A stretch of DNA of 64,000 bases from assembly GCF_003473485.1 (NCBI RefSeq), contig NC_053042.1, positions 53,903,762 through 53,967,761 on the forward strand, in the 5' to 3' direction. Numbering within the stretch: position 1 is the first letter of the stretch; each line of letters opens with the position of its first letter. Of the stretch, positions 1 through 16,184 are shown piece by piece. This DNA is from Medicago truncatula (Eukaryota > Streptophyta > Magnoliopsida > Fabales > Fabaceae). The notes below the pieces were generated by a model. The model was not told where the DNA came from. It did no database searches and saw only the letters and a list, made by a program, of their open reading frames with translations. The position numbers and the translations under genes are program-made.

Positions 1-4615
<4,615 letters not shown>

Positions 4616-7260
4616 CCAATGTTGCAAAACTTGACTCCTGAAATGATATTCACTGATATTTGTACATATTTATCCAATTGGTATTAAGGTTCTAATGATA
4701 TGGTACTATTTATCTTCTCTGTACGGCCCAAGGAGTGTCATCGCAGTTGTCGGCCTGTTGAAGTTAAAAAGTGTGATGTCCCTAAAGGCGGACACTTAAC
4801 TGGCGGTTCTCAGTGGAATGTACTGTTTCTATTGTAAGACAACTTGCCGATGGCAGTTTTTCTTTCTGCAGATGTATTTGTATTTGAAACACTGCTCATG
4901 CAATTAAATCCATGGAAACTATACTATGAGTTCAGTTTTTTTTTTTTTTTTTTGTTCAAGATAGACCTGTTTATTCTTTTATCTGCTCCTTTTTTTTTTT
5001 TTTTTTTTCACACTACTTTTCTTAATAATCTTTGCATTGGTTATGCTCAGATTTTCGTTAATTGTCACTATTTATGCAATGCATATTTCTTTACCATTTC
5101 ATGTAACTTGAGTTCTGGAGAGTCTAATTGAATTTCTCATTCAGGAGACATCACGGGTTTCAGGCTTCCCTCCCATGCTTAGATGCATAAAAGGAACCCA
5201 GGAGAAGGTATCTTGGTTTGTTTATTAGGAGATTAAATTCGCTGTTTTAGAATGAATTATAATTTCCATTAAAATTTGTTATCAATGCCTATACAATAGC
5301 TACTTGTGTGATGGAAATATATTATGATGAGCTTGAATGTGCTCTCCTTTGAGCTTGTTGGTGCTATCTGAGAACATGCGAGCTCATCAATTCTGTGTGT
5401 TTTAACTAGGTTCATAAGATAGGAGTAGTGGTTAGTGTTGAACCTGCATTTTCATCCAGGTGCAGGTTCCAGTACTACGCAAATGCCTAATGGCCACTGT
5501 TTTGATGAAAAGTCAGTATTAGTGAAAGAATTAACAAGACCTGTGTTTTCTACACTTCTTTCTTTTGCCTTGGTCACTTATTGAGTTGGACATATAGATC
5601 AATTTATTTAGTTGTACTTAGCATCTCTTTCCTTTTGATGTCTTGTTATTATTTTCTAAAGTTTGCCTTTACGTATCCTAATGGATTAATGTTGCATTTT
5701 ATCCATGGCGGGTCATTCTGGAGGCATTTCTACGGGATGTTTGGCCGTGTTCTTGAAGCATATTCATATCTCGGTAAGCAATTCAATTTTGTTTTATTGG
5801 GCTCGTGGTAGCATGTGTTAAGATTGATACTGCTTTTATTTGATGATATTTTGATGGTTTTCATGTCTTATCTTTTTAGGTAATGTATCATACTCCTGCA
5901 GTTTCTGTAAGTATATTGAAATCCATTTCCTTTCTCATTTTTGTCAGTATTAATGCCTTTGATGGTCCACGGCATCCAGTTTCCTACGATGATATCGTAA
6001 TACAGAGTTATCATTTCTGTTTGTGGATGGATGTTTTGCGAATTTGCAACTACATCCATAGTTTCTTACAGTGTTTTCAATGATCGATCTGACCCTTCTT
6101 CCTACTATAGTATATGATCTAGAAATTTAGAAATATACGAGTTAAAGTCATGTGTTTGTGCGCGTAGGCATTTAGAAATTTACGAGGTGTTGGTTGCCCT
6201 AGTCCAGAAAAACTTTTGGATTTAATCACAAGTCCATTGTTCATCGGCGGAGGGTGACTAAGTGAGCCAACTCCTTCGGTACCTTTTATGGCCTTGCCAT
6301 CATGATTGAATAGTGCATGTCAATGAATACCTATTTTTTTATTTTACCTTCAAGGATGAAAAAAAAAAACAGCTTTAATTTTTTATAGTGTTGCATATGC
6401 CTTGGTTGTATATCTTGATATGCAGTCTTGGGTGTGGATGCGTTACACAACTCAAATTTTATATAGTCTAGAAGTAGTGAGGATGGAGGAAAGAACATGG
6501 TTATTTGATGATGGGCCGTTAGACGTAGATACAACAACCTTGTAACCACTTGGTTATTTGTAGCAAATGAATTTCTTCCCTAAATGTCGATATACAATTA
6601 ACCTTCTATCAACTTCTATTTCGTTTCCCCTCTTCTCTCTAGGTTACGATACACATTCTTTCACCGTTGATTCCACCTTGGTCCTAACATTATCACCTGC
6701 TGGAGCTGCAACCTTGTCCCCAAGGTTGAATTTTAGCAACTGGTTTTTAATAGTGGTGGCATCCTCCTAAGTAGCAATAGGAAACAACTAAAAGAGAGAA
6801 TTGTTGGACATACTTAATGCAAGAATCTCAACATATATTCCCGACATGATGCCGGAAAACAGTTACAAGAAAATGCTAAGAACCAATTCTACTAATCCCC
6901 TAATCAGTGTGCAGAACTAGATTAGTAGAGTGGTTGCTGTTGGCTTGTTTAGAAACGTCAAAGCCTGTCCTTCCAAGTCACGTCAAGAAGAAAGAGATCT
7001 TTTATGCTGTTTTTCTTCCTGATTTGAGTTTATTGTTGTAGGTAATTAATGTGGATCCCCAGGGTTCCAATTTCAGTAGGTAACAAATGATGCAAGACTA
7101 ATATTTAAAGGTGAGCGTTTTCCGTAGATAATGAAATTTGAAGGAAGTAATGGTGAAATGACTCAAAGTGCCGTAATGGATGTGGCCCCCTTGAGTTTCC
7201 TCTTAGAATTGTCTGACCTTTTCCATTCACCTACTCCGTCTATCTCCGAGTCCCGGCATA
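4616..7260. other. PRP4K 3' UTR and spacer without recognised genes
   Basis: The stop of PRP4K is followed by AT-rich DNA with poly-T runs near 4939 and 4990. Part must be its 3' UTR and polyadenylation region. Short open frames (for example 4844-5131 and 5581-5811) lack recognisable protein motifs and look like chance frames. No RNA gene or transposon end was recognised. Confidence 0.5.
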
Positions 7261-7263
7261 ATT

Positions 7264-7411
7264 CACTACGTACGGTGCTGTAAGTGCTATTTTTGGAAAC
7301 GTTATAATTTTGATATTCCCTTGGGTCATATTATGGGGGTGTTTAGACTAAATGAGGTGTAGCCGTCATGTAAGCTTTCTAAATTTTGATCTTACAACAC
7401 CGTACGTAGTG
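7264..7411. mobile_element. Miniature CACTA-type element (148 bp)
   Basis: The element begins CACTACGTACGGTGCTGTAAG less its last base and ends with the inverted match CTTACAACACCGTACGTAGTG less its first base (one mismatch over about 21 bp). Terminal CACTA is the signature of the CACTA (En/Spm) superfamily. It is flanked on both sides by the 3-bp repeat ATT (7261-7263 and 7412-7414), the duplication size expected of CACTA elements. It is far too short to code for a transposase, so it is a non-autonomous derivative. Confidence 0.8.
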
Positions 7412-9527
7412 ATTGGATTATAGAATCAATCAGATTGAGTGAAAGACAATGTTTAAATTTTCTTCATGCTATAGGTTAGTTTTAGAAAATCTACATCTCG
7501 ACTTTGTTAAATTGTGTGATGTGGTTCTGTCCGGTGCATGTTCTGGAAATTCACTCGAGTTAACCTAGTGAAATAGTCAGGTTGTTTAGTTTTAAACCTC
7601 AAGATATTTCTGAACACACCCAATGGTTTTAGCAAGAGCTTTCTAGCTTTTTAGCATGAATTGTTCAATGCATGCAGAACATTCCAATTTATAGAAGAAT
7701 TGATTGATGCATTTTTCTGAGGTTTGAATAAAAGAATATTCGTTATCTCTGTAATAAATGTTAAAATAATTTCTAATGCTAACAAACCATCAGAATGATT
7801 TCAAATCATACCAATGTCTAACATCTATTTATGAAACAAGAAGGTATGTTTTTAAAACAATATTTATTAGACTGGGGCCTTTGGATTTCATGGTATAGTA
7901 TGAAGTTTTACTTTACTAAATAAAAAAATTACCATGCATTATTCTGCATTCTTTATGGTTTTTATCGAATAAAATGCTGCTAAAAAATCTCCCATATATT
8001 CAAATTTTTTAAAAAACTTATTTTCAGGGGTATCCTAAAGTGACCAGATTTATAAAGTAAAACCACTTCTATGATATTTATATTTACTTTTTTTTTTTTC
8101 CATGTTAGAACATAATCTTGTCATCCTGATTAATATTTTACAGATTCTTGTTTTTCTCCTAAACCATATTTCCTTTAAATAGTAATTTTTTATGAAAATA
8201 AGTGTAATCAATGCATTGAAAATTAAAATATTTGATTTTTTTATAAAATTTCTTTTAGAATACTTAAATAGAGGGCTTGGAGGTGTACTTGTGAATAAGA
8301 CCCTTTAATTATATTTCATTTATTTATTGGTTCTTTTGTGGATGCTTATTATAGAAAGACAGTCGTACAAATGTATTTGATGTCAAGTTCACGCATCTTT
8401 GTCATACAACAAGCCATGATGTTGTTACTCGCTTCTGTACACTGGCAAAGATGAACAAGAACACCACGAAAGTACCCCAATCTTTCTTGGATCCTTAAAA
8501 CCAATTTACAGCACGCCACAACACAACAATTGAAATGTTTTTTTACCAACACTTGACTACTATTTTGTTGGATTTTAATGAAGGGGCACCAAGAACATTG
8601 AGATTACTAACCTGGACTAAATTCATTTCAGCTTCATTCACTTGCTTTCTACGATGTAAATATTGTCACTTTACCTTCAATTATATGCATTTGGACACCA
8701 CTAATAAACAATAATCCGACTGATAATAATTTTGCAAGTGTTTTAGAAAAGTCTAGACATTGTAATCTTTACCAACCTTTGCTGGGCGGTTAACTACTTA
8801 ACGGCATTGAACTTCATGATAAGAAAGTCTAGACATGATGTCCTCATTTTCAATGAAACTATTTTTGTTCCCCATAGATGAAGACCGTTGTACAATTAAC
8901 AAAGGTTGTGTCTTGCCACTTGGACTAAAATTGTCTGTTGATTTGATTTTACTCTTCCCTTTGTACTTATTGTAATGTAATGGAAAGACATCAATAGTAC
9001 AGTCGTCACTCTTTTCATTTTCTTTTCCTTTTCCTTTAGTTGAGAAATCATGAAATGTGACAAATGGTATAGTATAAATTCCTTTAGTTGAGAAATCTTT
9101 GACGGAAAAGAAATATTGTATGATACTTATATGGATTATTGGTGAAAAAAACTGTATCCACTGGCACTTGTTTGGAAGATTCCGTCACCTGTTTGGGATC
9201 CGTTGATAAGTAGATGACTAAACTTTTTTAAATATAGATTAGTTTTTCAAGTTCAATCAATTTGTCAAAAACAAAAGTTCAATAATAATAACCTAGAACT
9301 AAATATCTTTAGTTAAATTTATGATTAAAATGATTTTGACAAATATTCCTTGTTAAATTTATGAGTAAAATTCTTTGTTATACAAAATGATATTGACAAA
9401 TATTCCTTTTTGTTTAAGAACAATGTTATGCATGGAAATCTGTAAATATTCGCGAGTATATCAAATGTTGTAGATTATCCGCTTAACCGATACTCAAGAC
9501 AATTATGAAGCAGATACATATATAATA
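7412..9527. other. AT-rich spacer, nothing recognised
   Basis: About 2.1 kb with no open frame that looks coding, no tRNA-like boxes and no clear terminal inverted repeats. It contains scattered poly-A/T runs only. Confidence 0.5.
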
Positions 9528-9998
9528 GGGTTAAATATGTTTTTGATTTCAATTTTTCTTCAAAAAAAAAAAAAGTTTTTGGTTTCTATAAATATATCAA
9601 TTTTTTGTTTTTGCCACTCTAAATTTTTTTTTCATAAACTTTTAGTCCCCAAATGTTTTCCATCACCACTTTTGGTCTCTCCTTTGAAGTAAACTCATAT
9701 GTAGAATTCATATTTTGAATAAAATTTTGCTGAAAAAAATTATATTATACAAGAATTCTTCCCAATTTTTTTTTTTTTAACAAATAAGAATCTCTCCCAT
9801 AAAAGGTAGATTTGATCAACAAAACATGAATTAAATATGAATTGCATAATTTTATTAAAAAAGTACAAAAACTAACTTAAAAGTAGGGACCAGAAGTAAT
9901 GATCGAAAATTTTATATAGACTAAAAAATTTCAAAGAAAAATTTAGAAGGAATGAAACAAAAAGTTGTTATATTTATAGGAACAAGAACATATTTAAT
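9528..9998. mobile_element. Degenerate miniature inverted-repeat element
   Basis: The left end GGGTTAAATATGTTTTTG and the right end CAAGAACATATTTAATT are imperfect inverted repeats. The match continues inward (TTTCTATAAATATA against TATATTTATAGGAAC). The termini resemble the Mutator-type miniature elements elsewhere in this window, but no flanking target duplication could be matched, so the family call is tentative. Confidence 0.5.
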
Positions 9999-10194
9999 TA
10001 TTCAACAGAGCAGACATGATTATCATACTATATCATGCAGTTTGTCCCGTGAGCTTAGCTCAGTTGGTAAGTACAATATATATTTTATTTTATTTTTCAC
10101 GAGGACCATCTTCTACATAAAACCTTGGTTTTTTTTTGTTATGCCATTTCTCTACCTCGTTAGCTCTCATATTATTTTGATTTTATTTTTATTA

Positions 10195-11015
10195 CTACTT
10201 CTGTCCCTTATTATAGAACCCTTTTAGAAAAAATATGGGTTTTAAGAAAGTTGATTATTGTGTTAAATTTGTTGACAAATGATATATTTTTTTTCTGTTT
10301 GTCCTTCTAATAATTGAAATCACAATTCATTATTTTTCTATATTAATATCTCGTTACTACTTGAATAATGCACCAAATTAAGGCCATGGCACAAAAATTG
10401 GAACGTGAATTTAGAAATTTTTTTTTTTTTTTTCCATAAAAATTTGGAATCACTCTTTTTTTCCCAAAATTTAAATTTTGAAGGTTCCAAACTTAAAATT
10501 TTTAGGAATTATTTGCAAATTTCTGAAGCCATTTTTTTAAGAACAAGGAGCATGAAACAAGAGTATATGTAATATAGAAAACTAAACATATTCTTCATGA
10601 AAAATTATAGGAAGCCATGGATTTAAACATAGATTTAAACATCCCTTTTAATCCTTGTGTTCACGATGATAACATAAATCAGTTGTCAGACCTCAACTTG
10701 TCTGTTAATGTTGAAGACACTTCACTATCAAAAGATGATTCTAACTTTGAATTACACCATGACGATCATTATAAAGGCAGCTTCAAAGAATGGTGCATGA
10801 ATGAGAGTTACTACTCTTTTGTTTTCCCACGTAAATTTATCGTTGTTCTTTTATCAAAGGAAAAAAGAATTTATTGCTTTTCAAAAAATATGTAGAGTAA
10901 ATAAGGATAATTTTGTAAAGAAATAATTAATGCACTTGAAAATATCAATAGAGTCTTATAAAAAGAGACAATTTTTTTTTCTTTTAAAAGGGTCCTATAT
11001 AAGGGACTGAGGTAG
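10195..11015. mobile_element. Stowaway-type element interrupted by a ~580-bp insert
   Basis: The left end CTACTTCTGTCCCTTATTATAG and right end CTATATAAGGGACTGAGGTAG form inverted repeats of the Tc1/mariner-Stowaway 'CTCCCTCCGTCCC' kind (shown here at most 20 bases at a time: CTACTTCTGTCCCTT against AAGGGACTGAGGTAG). A TA dinucleotide flanks each side (10193-10194 and 11016-11017). Comparison with the related uninterrupted copy at 32233-32526 shows that roughly 10300-10885 is foreign. Confidence 0.65.
10617..10895 (+). pseudogene. Gene-fragment-like frame inside the interrupted Stowaway element
   Basis: A 92-codon frame begins MDLNIDLNIPFNP and continues with an acidic, Asn/Asp-rich stretch (DLNLSV, EDTSLSKDDSNF) and KGSFKEWCMNES before running into low-complexity sequence. 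The composition of the first 65 codons is protein-like and unlike the surrounding poly-A/T DNA, and the start follows a possible acceptor (TTATAG). I recall FAR1-related proteins with similar acidic starts but cannot confirm that. The fragment has no continuation downstream and is best read as a captured or relict exon. Confidence 0.35.
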
Positions 11016-11499
11016 TATTATGATTTTTAAAAGATTTTTTTTTTTTATATAATTAATGTTGTGATTAGGTCTAACGCGTGTGGGGTGCACTATTGACGAA
11101 TGTTCCATCGGTGGGTCAGCTTATATACAACTTTCGCTTTCAAGTTTAACATTGAAACGGCCTAAACATTTCTTGATGAAATGAAACGTTGATTTCCTAT
11201 TTTGCCTTTTTTTTTTATTCTTTTTTTATATTGGAAATGTTAAAGAGTCCTTTAAGGCATTTTTTTTTTGGTTACACAAGGCATTGTTTAAACATTAAAG
11301 ACACGAATATAAAAAATTTGCATTAGAAAATATGGTATTCAAATTTTTAGAAGTCAAACATGGTTGTATTTAATATAAAATGTGTATTTTTAGCTTCCTT
11401 ATTAAACAGAACTTTTTAAACAAGACCTTTATTGTTTTAGGTTGAGGATTTTTAAACAAAACTTAATGTGAAGTCTTCCATGTATCGTGCTGGGAAAAT

Positions 11500-11855
11500 A
11501 CACTGGAAAGGCTTGGGAAAGAAGAAATAAGCAGGTGAAAGAAATAGAGGAAAATGAAAGGCGAAGATTTTGGGGGGTTAACTTTTCTTCATAATATTAA
11601 ACCCTTCTCATTTGGAAGAACTAAAAAATTGTATTGGAGGAGCGTTTTTGAGGGTTTATATGAATTCTTCTAATTTAATCTATGTTGTTATATTATTTTT
11701 AAAATTAAAAATATAGTAATCATATGAATAAATTTATCATTCTCTAAAAAACTATTTTTTTTAAATTTTTTGAAAGTTTTCTCCATTTTCTGTTATATTT
11801 TCCACCCCTCAAAACCTTCCCTTCCCCTCCTCTCCAAACTTGCAAACAAATCCTG
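11500..11855. mobile_element. Degenerate hAT-like miniature element, copy of 33032-33418
   Basis: The sequence is collinear with the better preserved element at 33032-33418: shared blocks include GTGGAAGAAATAGA-like, GGTTTATATGAATT, CATTCTCTAAAAAACTA and a right end TCCAAACTTGCAAACAAA. Both ends are eroded here and no flanking duplication was found. Confidence 0.55.
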
Positions 11856-11951
11856 AATCGTCTATTTTCAAACTATAAGTAAGTAATTTTATTATTATTA
11901 AAATGAATTATTAAAAAATGTTTAGTTTTTTTTTTAGGATAAAATAATTAA

Positions 11952-12233
11952 GGCTTAATTACAGTTTTAGCCCCCTAACTTTTTCAAAGTTGCGATTTTG
12001 GCCCCCTAAGAAAGAATACTACAAAACCGCCCCCTAAGTTTCGGAACTATAGCAGTTTTGGCCCCCCAAGGCCAAAATAAAATAAAATAATAACACGTGG
12101 CACCTCACTTAGGGTGCCACGTCAGCGTAGACCGAGTCAATATTAGCCTTCGGGGCCAAAACTGCTACAGGTGCAAAACTTAGAGGGCGGTTTAGTAGTT
12201 TTTTTTCTCAGGAGCTAAAACTGCAATTAAGCC
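11952..12233. mobile_element. Mutator-like miniature element (282 bp), 9-bp TSD
   Basis: The left end GGCTTAATTACAGTTTTAGC pairs with the right end GCTAAAACTGCAATTAAGCC. Both flanks carry the identical 9-mer AATAATTAA (11943-11951 and 12234-12242), the duplication size typical of Mutator-like transposition. The interior has a second, shorter hairpin around CACGTGGCACC / GGTGCCACGT. There is no coding capacity. Confidence 0.88.
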
Positions 12234-12327
12234 AATAATTAATCAATAGCAACAACTCCTTTCAAAAAATAAAAAAATCAATTAAAAAGTAAAAATAATA
12301 ATATGAAAGGGTATGTGTTTATAGATG

Positions 12328-12510
12328 GAGTAGTGATATTTGAACAATTCATTTTAGACAACTTATGTGATAACTTATTTTTTCTCTCATTTTATTGGTA
12401 AAAAACAATGGAGAGAGAAAAAGAAGAGATATAATAAGAGTATAATGCGAGTATGAGAGAGAAAGTTGTCAAAAAGTTGTCACAAAGTGGTTGTACAAAT
12501 ATCATTTCTC
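12328..12510. mobile_element. Short MITE family A, copy 1 (183 bp)
   Basis: The ends are GAGTAGTGATATTTGAACAA and, inverted, TTGTACAAATATCATTTCTC. Flanks are TTATAGATG (12319-12327) and TTATGGATG (12511-12519), a 9-bp duplication with one change. Related copies lie at 24616-24786 and 27886-28052. Confidence 0.75.
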
Positions 12511-13074
12511 TTATGGATGAAAGGGTAGGCGTTTGTGTGTTTTCATTTTTTAATATTGCGCTGTAGTTTTTTTTTTTTTTTAGGGGAATATTGAGCTGTA
12601 GTTATATTATTACTTTTGATTAATTATATTTTCTAGTCTCTACATTATTTTATATTCACTATCAAAATTTAATCTTTACAAATTTTAGCATAAAAGAGTG
12701 CTATGAACATTTTCTCTTTTACAATTTTAATATTTATTAATTTAATTGTCATGTTATTGGTATGAAATTTCCATCATCTTAATTTCCTTTATACTTTACT
12801 CATTCAATATAAAAAGGTAAACAACAACTCTCATAACGTGAAATAAGTGGAAGACCGAATGTAGGAGAAATTTTTTGTTGAGACCAAACTCACGTTATTT
12901 TCTTTTAGACGTATAATTGTCATCTATCATGGATTAAGATTTATTTAATCATTCACCTTATAAATTATTTCAGAAAAAAACTTTTTATTATACATAGAAC
13001 ATAAAATAAAATTTGTGCACAAAAATAATCTTATATATAATATAAAAAACATTATTATATCATAATTATTTTAA
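12511..13074. other. AT-rich spacer, nothing recognised
   Basis: Between two miniature elements; only poly-A/T tracts and no coding or RNA features were seen. Confidence 0.5.
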
Positions 13075-13534
13075 GGCTTAAATGCTCTTTTGGTCCCTTA
13101 ACTATTTAATTGGTATCGCTTTGGCCCCTTAACTAAAAAAAAGATTGTTCGAGGATTTTAAGTTTCTTTTTAGTCTCGTTTTGGTCCCTTCTGTTAGGTT
13201 TCCGTTAGGGTTTTAAAAAAAGTTAACTCCTAGACACGTGTCACCTTGTCATTGGCTCTGAGTTTTTTTTTTTTTTTTTTTTTTACAAAAAAAATTATTA
13301 TTTTTTTTAAAATATATATTTTTTTTTGTAAAAAAAAAATAAAATCTCAGAGCCAATGACAAGGTGACATGTGTCCACACTTAATGTTTTTTATTAAAAC
13401 TAACGGAAATCTAACAGAAGGGACCAAAACGAGACTAAAAAAAAAACTTAAAATCCTCAAACAATCTTTTTTTTAGTTAAGGGACCAAAGCGATACCAAT
13501 TAAATAGTTAAGGGACCAAAAGAGCATTTAAGCC
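13075..13534. mobile_element. Mutator-like foldback element (460 bp), 9-bp TSD
   Basis: Almost the whole element is one inverted repeat: arms of roughly 200 bp start GGCTTAAATGCTCTTTTGG and end CCAAAAGAGCATTTAAGCC, with only a poly-T/poly-A centre (about 13264-13340) unpaired. The flanks are identical 9-mers TTATTTTAA (13066-13074 and 13535-13543). The termini relate it to the elements at 11952 and 54869. Any transcript would form a long hairpin and could feed small-RNA production; that is inference. Confidence 0.9.
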
Positions 13535-14396
13535 TTATTTTAATATTTTAAGATGACATAGAAAAGTGACCCACAACCAACAATGGATTAATCTTAGTGG
13601 TAAGGATTTGAACCACTTAAATCATCATTATTGCCAAAGCAAGTTTGAATCCACACTCGAGTTTATTAAATATCTCGGTAATCTTTTCTTCTTTATAGAT
13701 AGACGAAATTACAATAGATATTAGAGACTCAGATAAGTGGAGGAGTCGAAGTTTGAACCAGTGTTAAAAAGTTCAACCTAGCAATTTCTGTATTTTTTGT
13801 CAGTTGAACTATGATTTATGAACAATATCTTTGTTTCTTTGAAGAGGTATGGGCAATGTCTTTGCAACTTTTTATCATCTTAATTCTATGTAGTAGCTTT
13901 TATTTAAATTATGAGATCACTATATTTTTTTAAGGGAAATCACCATACTTTTATTTATAAGGAAAATGAAATAAAATATCAAACATGTAATTTTAGAAAA
14001 CTTTTTTTTTTTTTCAGTACAATTGTTCCGAATGTTTTTTGTGGTGTAAATTTTGAACCCTTTCTAAGGAAGGTGACAACTGCCAAACGAGAGGAAATTT
14101 TAGCTTTGGAATATATGTTCACACGCTAACCGCGTAGATTCAATTAGTAACAATGACACTTTTCCTATTTGCATTAAACCTTCTCCAATAAGCAAACAAA
14201 ATACAACTATTATTATTTTTGTTTTTTTGGTACAAATTACAATTAATTATTTATTAATAAGTAATGATATTAGTATATATATAATAACAGCTTCTAGCGT
14301 GACTGTGTCCATTGCTATGCTCTTTTGAGTTTTCTCCTTCCCGTATTTCAGCACTATACAACGTAGCAATTACGTTACGTTTGTGTGGACACTGAT
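13535..14396. other. Spacer and upstream region of the IST1-like gene
   Basis: Around 13583-13720 a sequence with TAGTGGTAAGG and AGTTTGAATCC resembles the A and B boxes of a very degraded tRNA-derived SINE, too weak to delimit. The last ~100 bp before 14397 must hold the promoter and 5' UTR of the IST1-like gene; a TATATATAATAA stretch at 14275-14286 is a possible core promoter. Confidence 0.4.
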
Positions 14397-16184
14397 ATGG
14401 GTAAGAAACTTGATGCATTGCTGGGTAGAAACTTCAAAGCTGACAAATTCAAGCCTACCATTAACCTTGCCATATCGCGTCTTGCTGTTCTCAAGAATCA
14501 ACGTAATGTGCGTCTCAGACAATCCCGTTCTGATGTTCTTCAACTTCTCCAGCTCCCCGATAACCATCAACGCGCTCTCCTTCGAGTAATTTATCAAGAT
14601 CCTTTAGTTTGATATTGTTTAACGTAGTTACTAGTTAGTTAGTTATAAACATAATCATCATCATTGTTACTTTGTACAGGTTGAATATGTAATCAAGGAA
14701 CAGAATATGTTGGATGTGTACGATGAAATTGAAGGATACTTCAACCTCTTGGTTGAAAGGATCCACCTCATTGCACAACAAAGGTGTTCCTCAATTGCTT
14801 GTGATTTGTTAAAATATATTTTCTTATTTTTTAATTTGTGTTGATGATTTATGTTTTTATTGATGTTATAGAGAATGTCCCGATGAACTGGAGGAGGCAG
14901 CATCAGGAATACTGTTTACGGCATCAAGGTGTGGAGATTTTCCAGAGATTCAAGAGATTCGTGCTATTCTTACTTCTAGATTCGGGAAAGAATTCGCTGC
15001 ACGTGCTATTGAGTTGAGGAACAATTGTAGAGTTCATCCTAAGGTATATATATATATATATATTTTTTCATGTCATAAATCAATTTAATCAAGTTTAGCA
15101 TAATTTTTTAATAAGCCTCACATTCTGTCCTTGGTACTTTAGTAATTTGTTTTGATTTTTTGTGGTTGTAGAAACTTGTTGAATTTTATGGGGCTAAATT
15201 GATGATCTACTTTAAGTTTTATGATTACTTATTAGTATAGAATTTGTGTAAAAAGCAGAGAACCTTTTTGAAGAATTTTGTTTTTTTTGGGGTATTACTT
15301 GTAATCCTAAATAATCTTTTGAGTATTTTTATAGATAATCACGAAGCTTTCTACGAGGATGCCGAGCTTAGAAAGCAGAATGAAGGTACTCAGAGAAATT
15401 GCTTCTGAGAACAATATTACTCTGCAGCTTGAACAAGTTTCTTCAACTATAGATGAGGTACAAAATTAATGCGATCTTATTGTCTATCACACTTAACTGC
15501 ATGTTTAGATTGACGGTAAGTTTTGCAGAATAAGCTTTGCTACGATGATCATGGCGAAAAAACTACACTTTGTAGCTTCAACAAAATCATAGTGCCAGTA
15601 TGATTTTGTCAAATTTACTGTGATTCTAAACTTGCACTTGATCAATGCAGGAACAAGTAACAAAGGAGGAAAAGCAAAACCAGCACAAATCTGAGATCAA
15701 GCAAGATGAAAATGTCCACATTTTAGTTAATGAAGGAAAAAGTGATGAATTTTCTGACTCCTTTAAGGGTAGGAAAAAGTATAAGGATGTAGCTGATGCA
15801 GCACAGGCAGCTTTTGAATCAGCTGCATATGCTGCAGCTGCTGCTAGAGCAGCTGTGGAACTATCAAGATTCCAATCACATGATCCTGACGATGATGATG
15901 ATCATAATAGTTTAAGCCCTCGAACGAGAAAAGTGTTGGATAGACATAATTCTGCGAAAGCTATGTCACCACTGAAAGGAGAAGAATTGAATAAGAATGC
16001 AGAAGAGTTAGGGAAGGTAATTAGTAGTTCAAATTTAGGTGCTGATGAGATTGTTGATTCAATGGATGCAGAAACTGAGGTTGATTCTATTGGTCTTGAG
16101 GGTAGATCAGGGCAGAGTGCACCTTTAATTGATTTGGAGAAGAAGCCATTTTCAGTGAGGACTAAAAGAGTACAAGGTTATTGA
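14397..16184 (+). CDS. IST1-like protein, ESCRT-III associated
   Basis: Regulator of Vps24-IST1 type that binds ESCRT-III and the Vps4/SKD1 ATPase in sorting cargo into multivesicular endosomes. Five exons: 14397-14585, 14680-14783, 14872-15043, 15335-15457, 15651-16184 (373 residues). The N-terminal ~195 residues are the IST1 domain: MGKKLDALLGRNFKADKFK start, AISRLAVLKNQR, repeated basic helix, EGYFNLLVERIHLI, DELEEAASGILFTASRCGDFPEI, LTSRFGKEFA. The tail is charged and contains an alanine-rich segment (residues about 235-265, AAFESAAYAAAAARAAVE) that is common in plant IST1-like proteins, then an acidic DDDDD patch. Start chosen at the MGKK, the conserved family start, rather than an upstream in-frame GTG codon. 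Plants have many paralogues, so no number is assigned. Confidence 0.93.
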
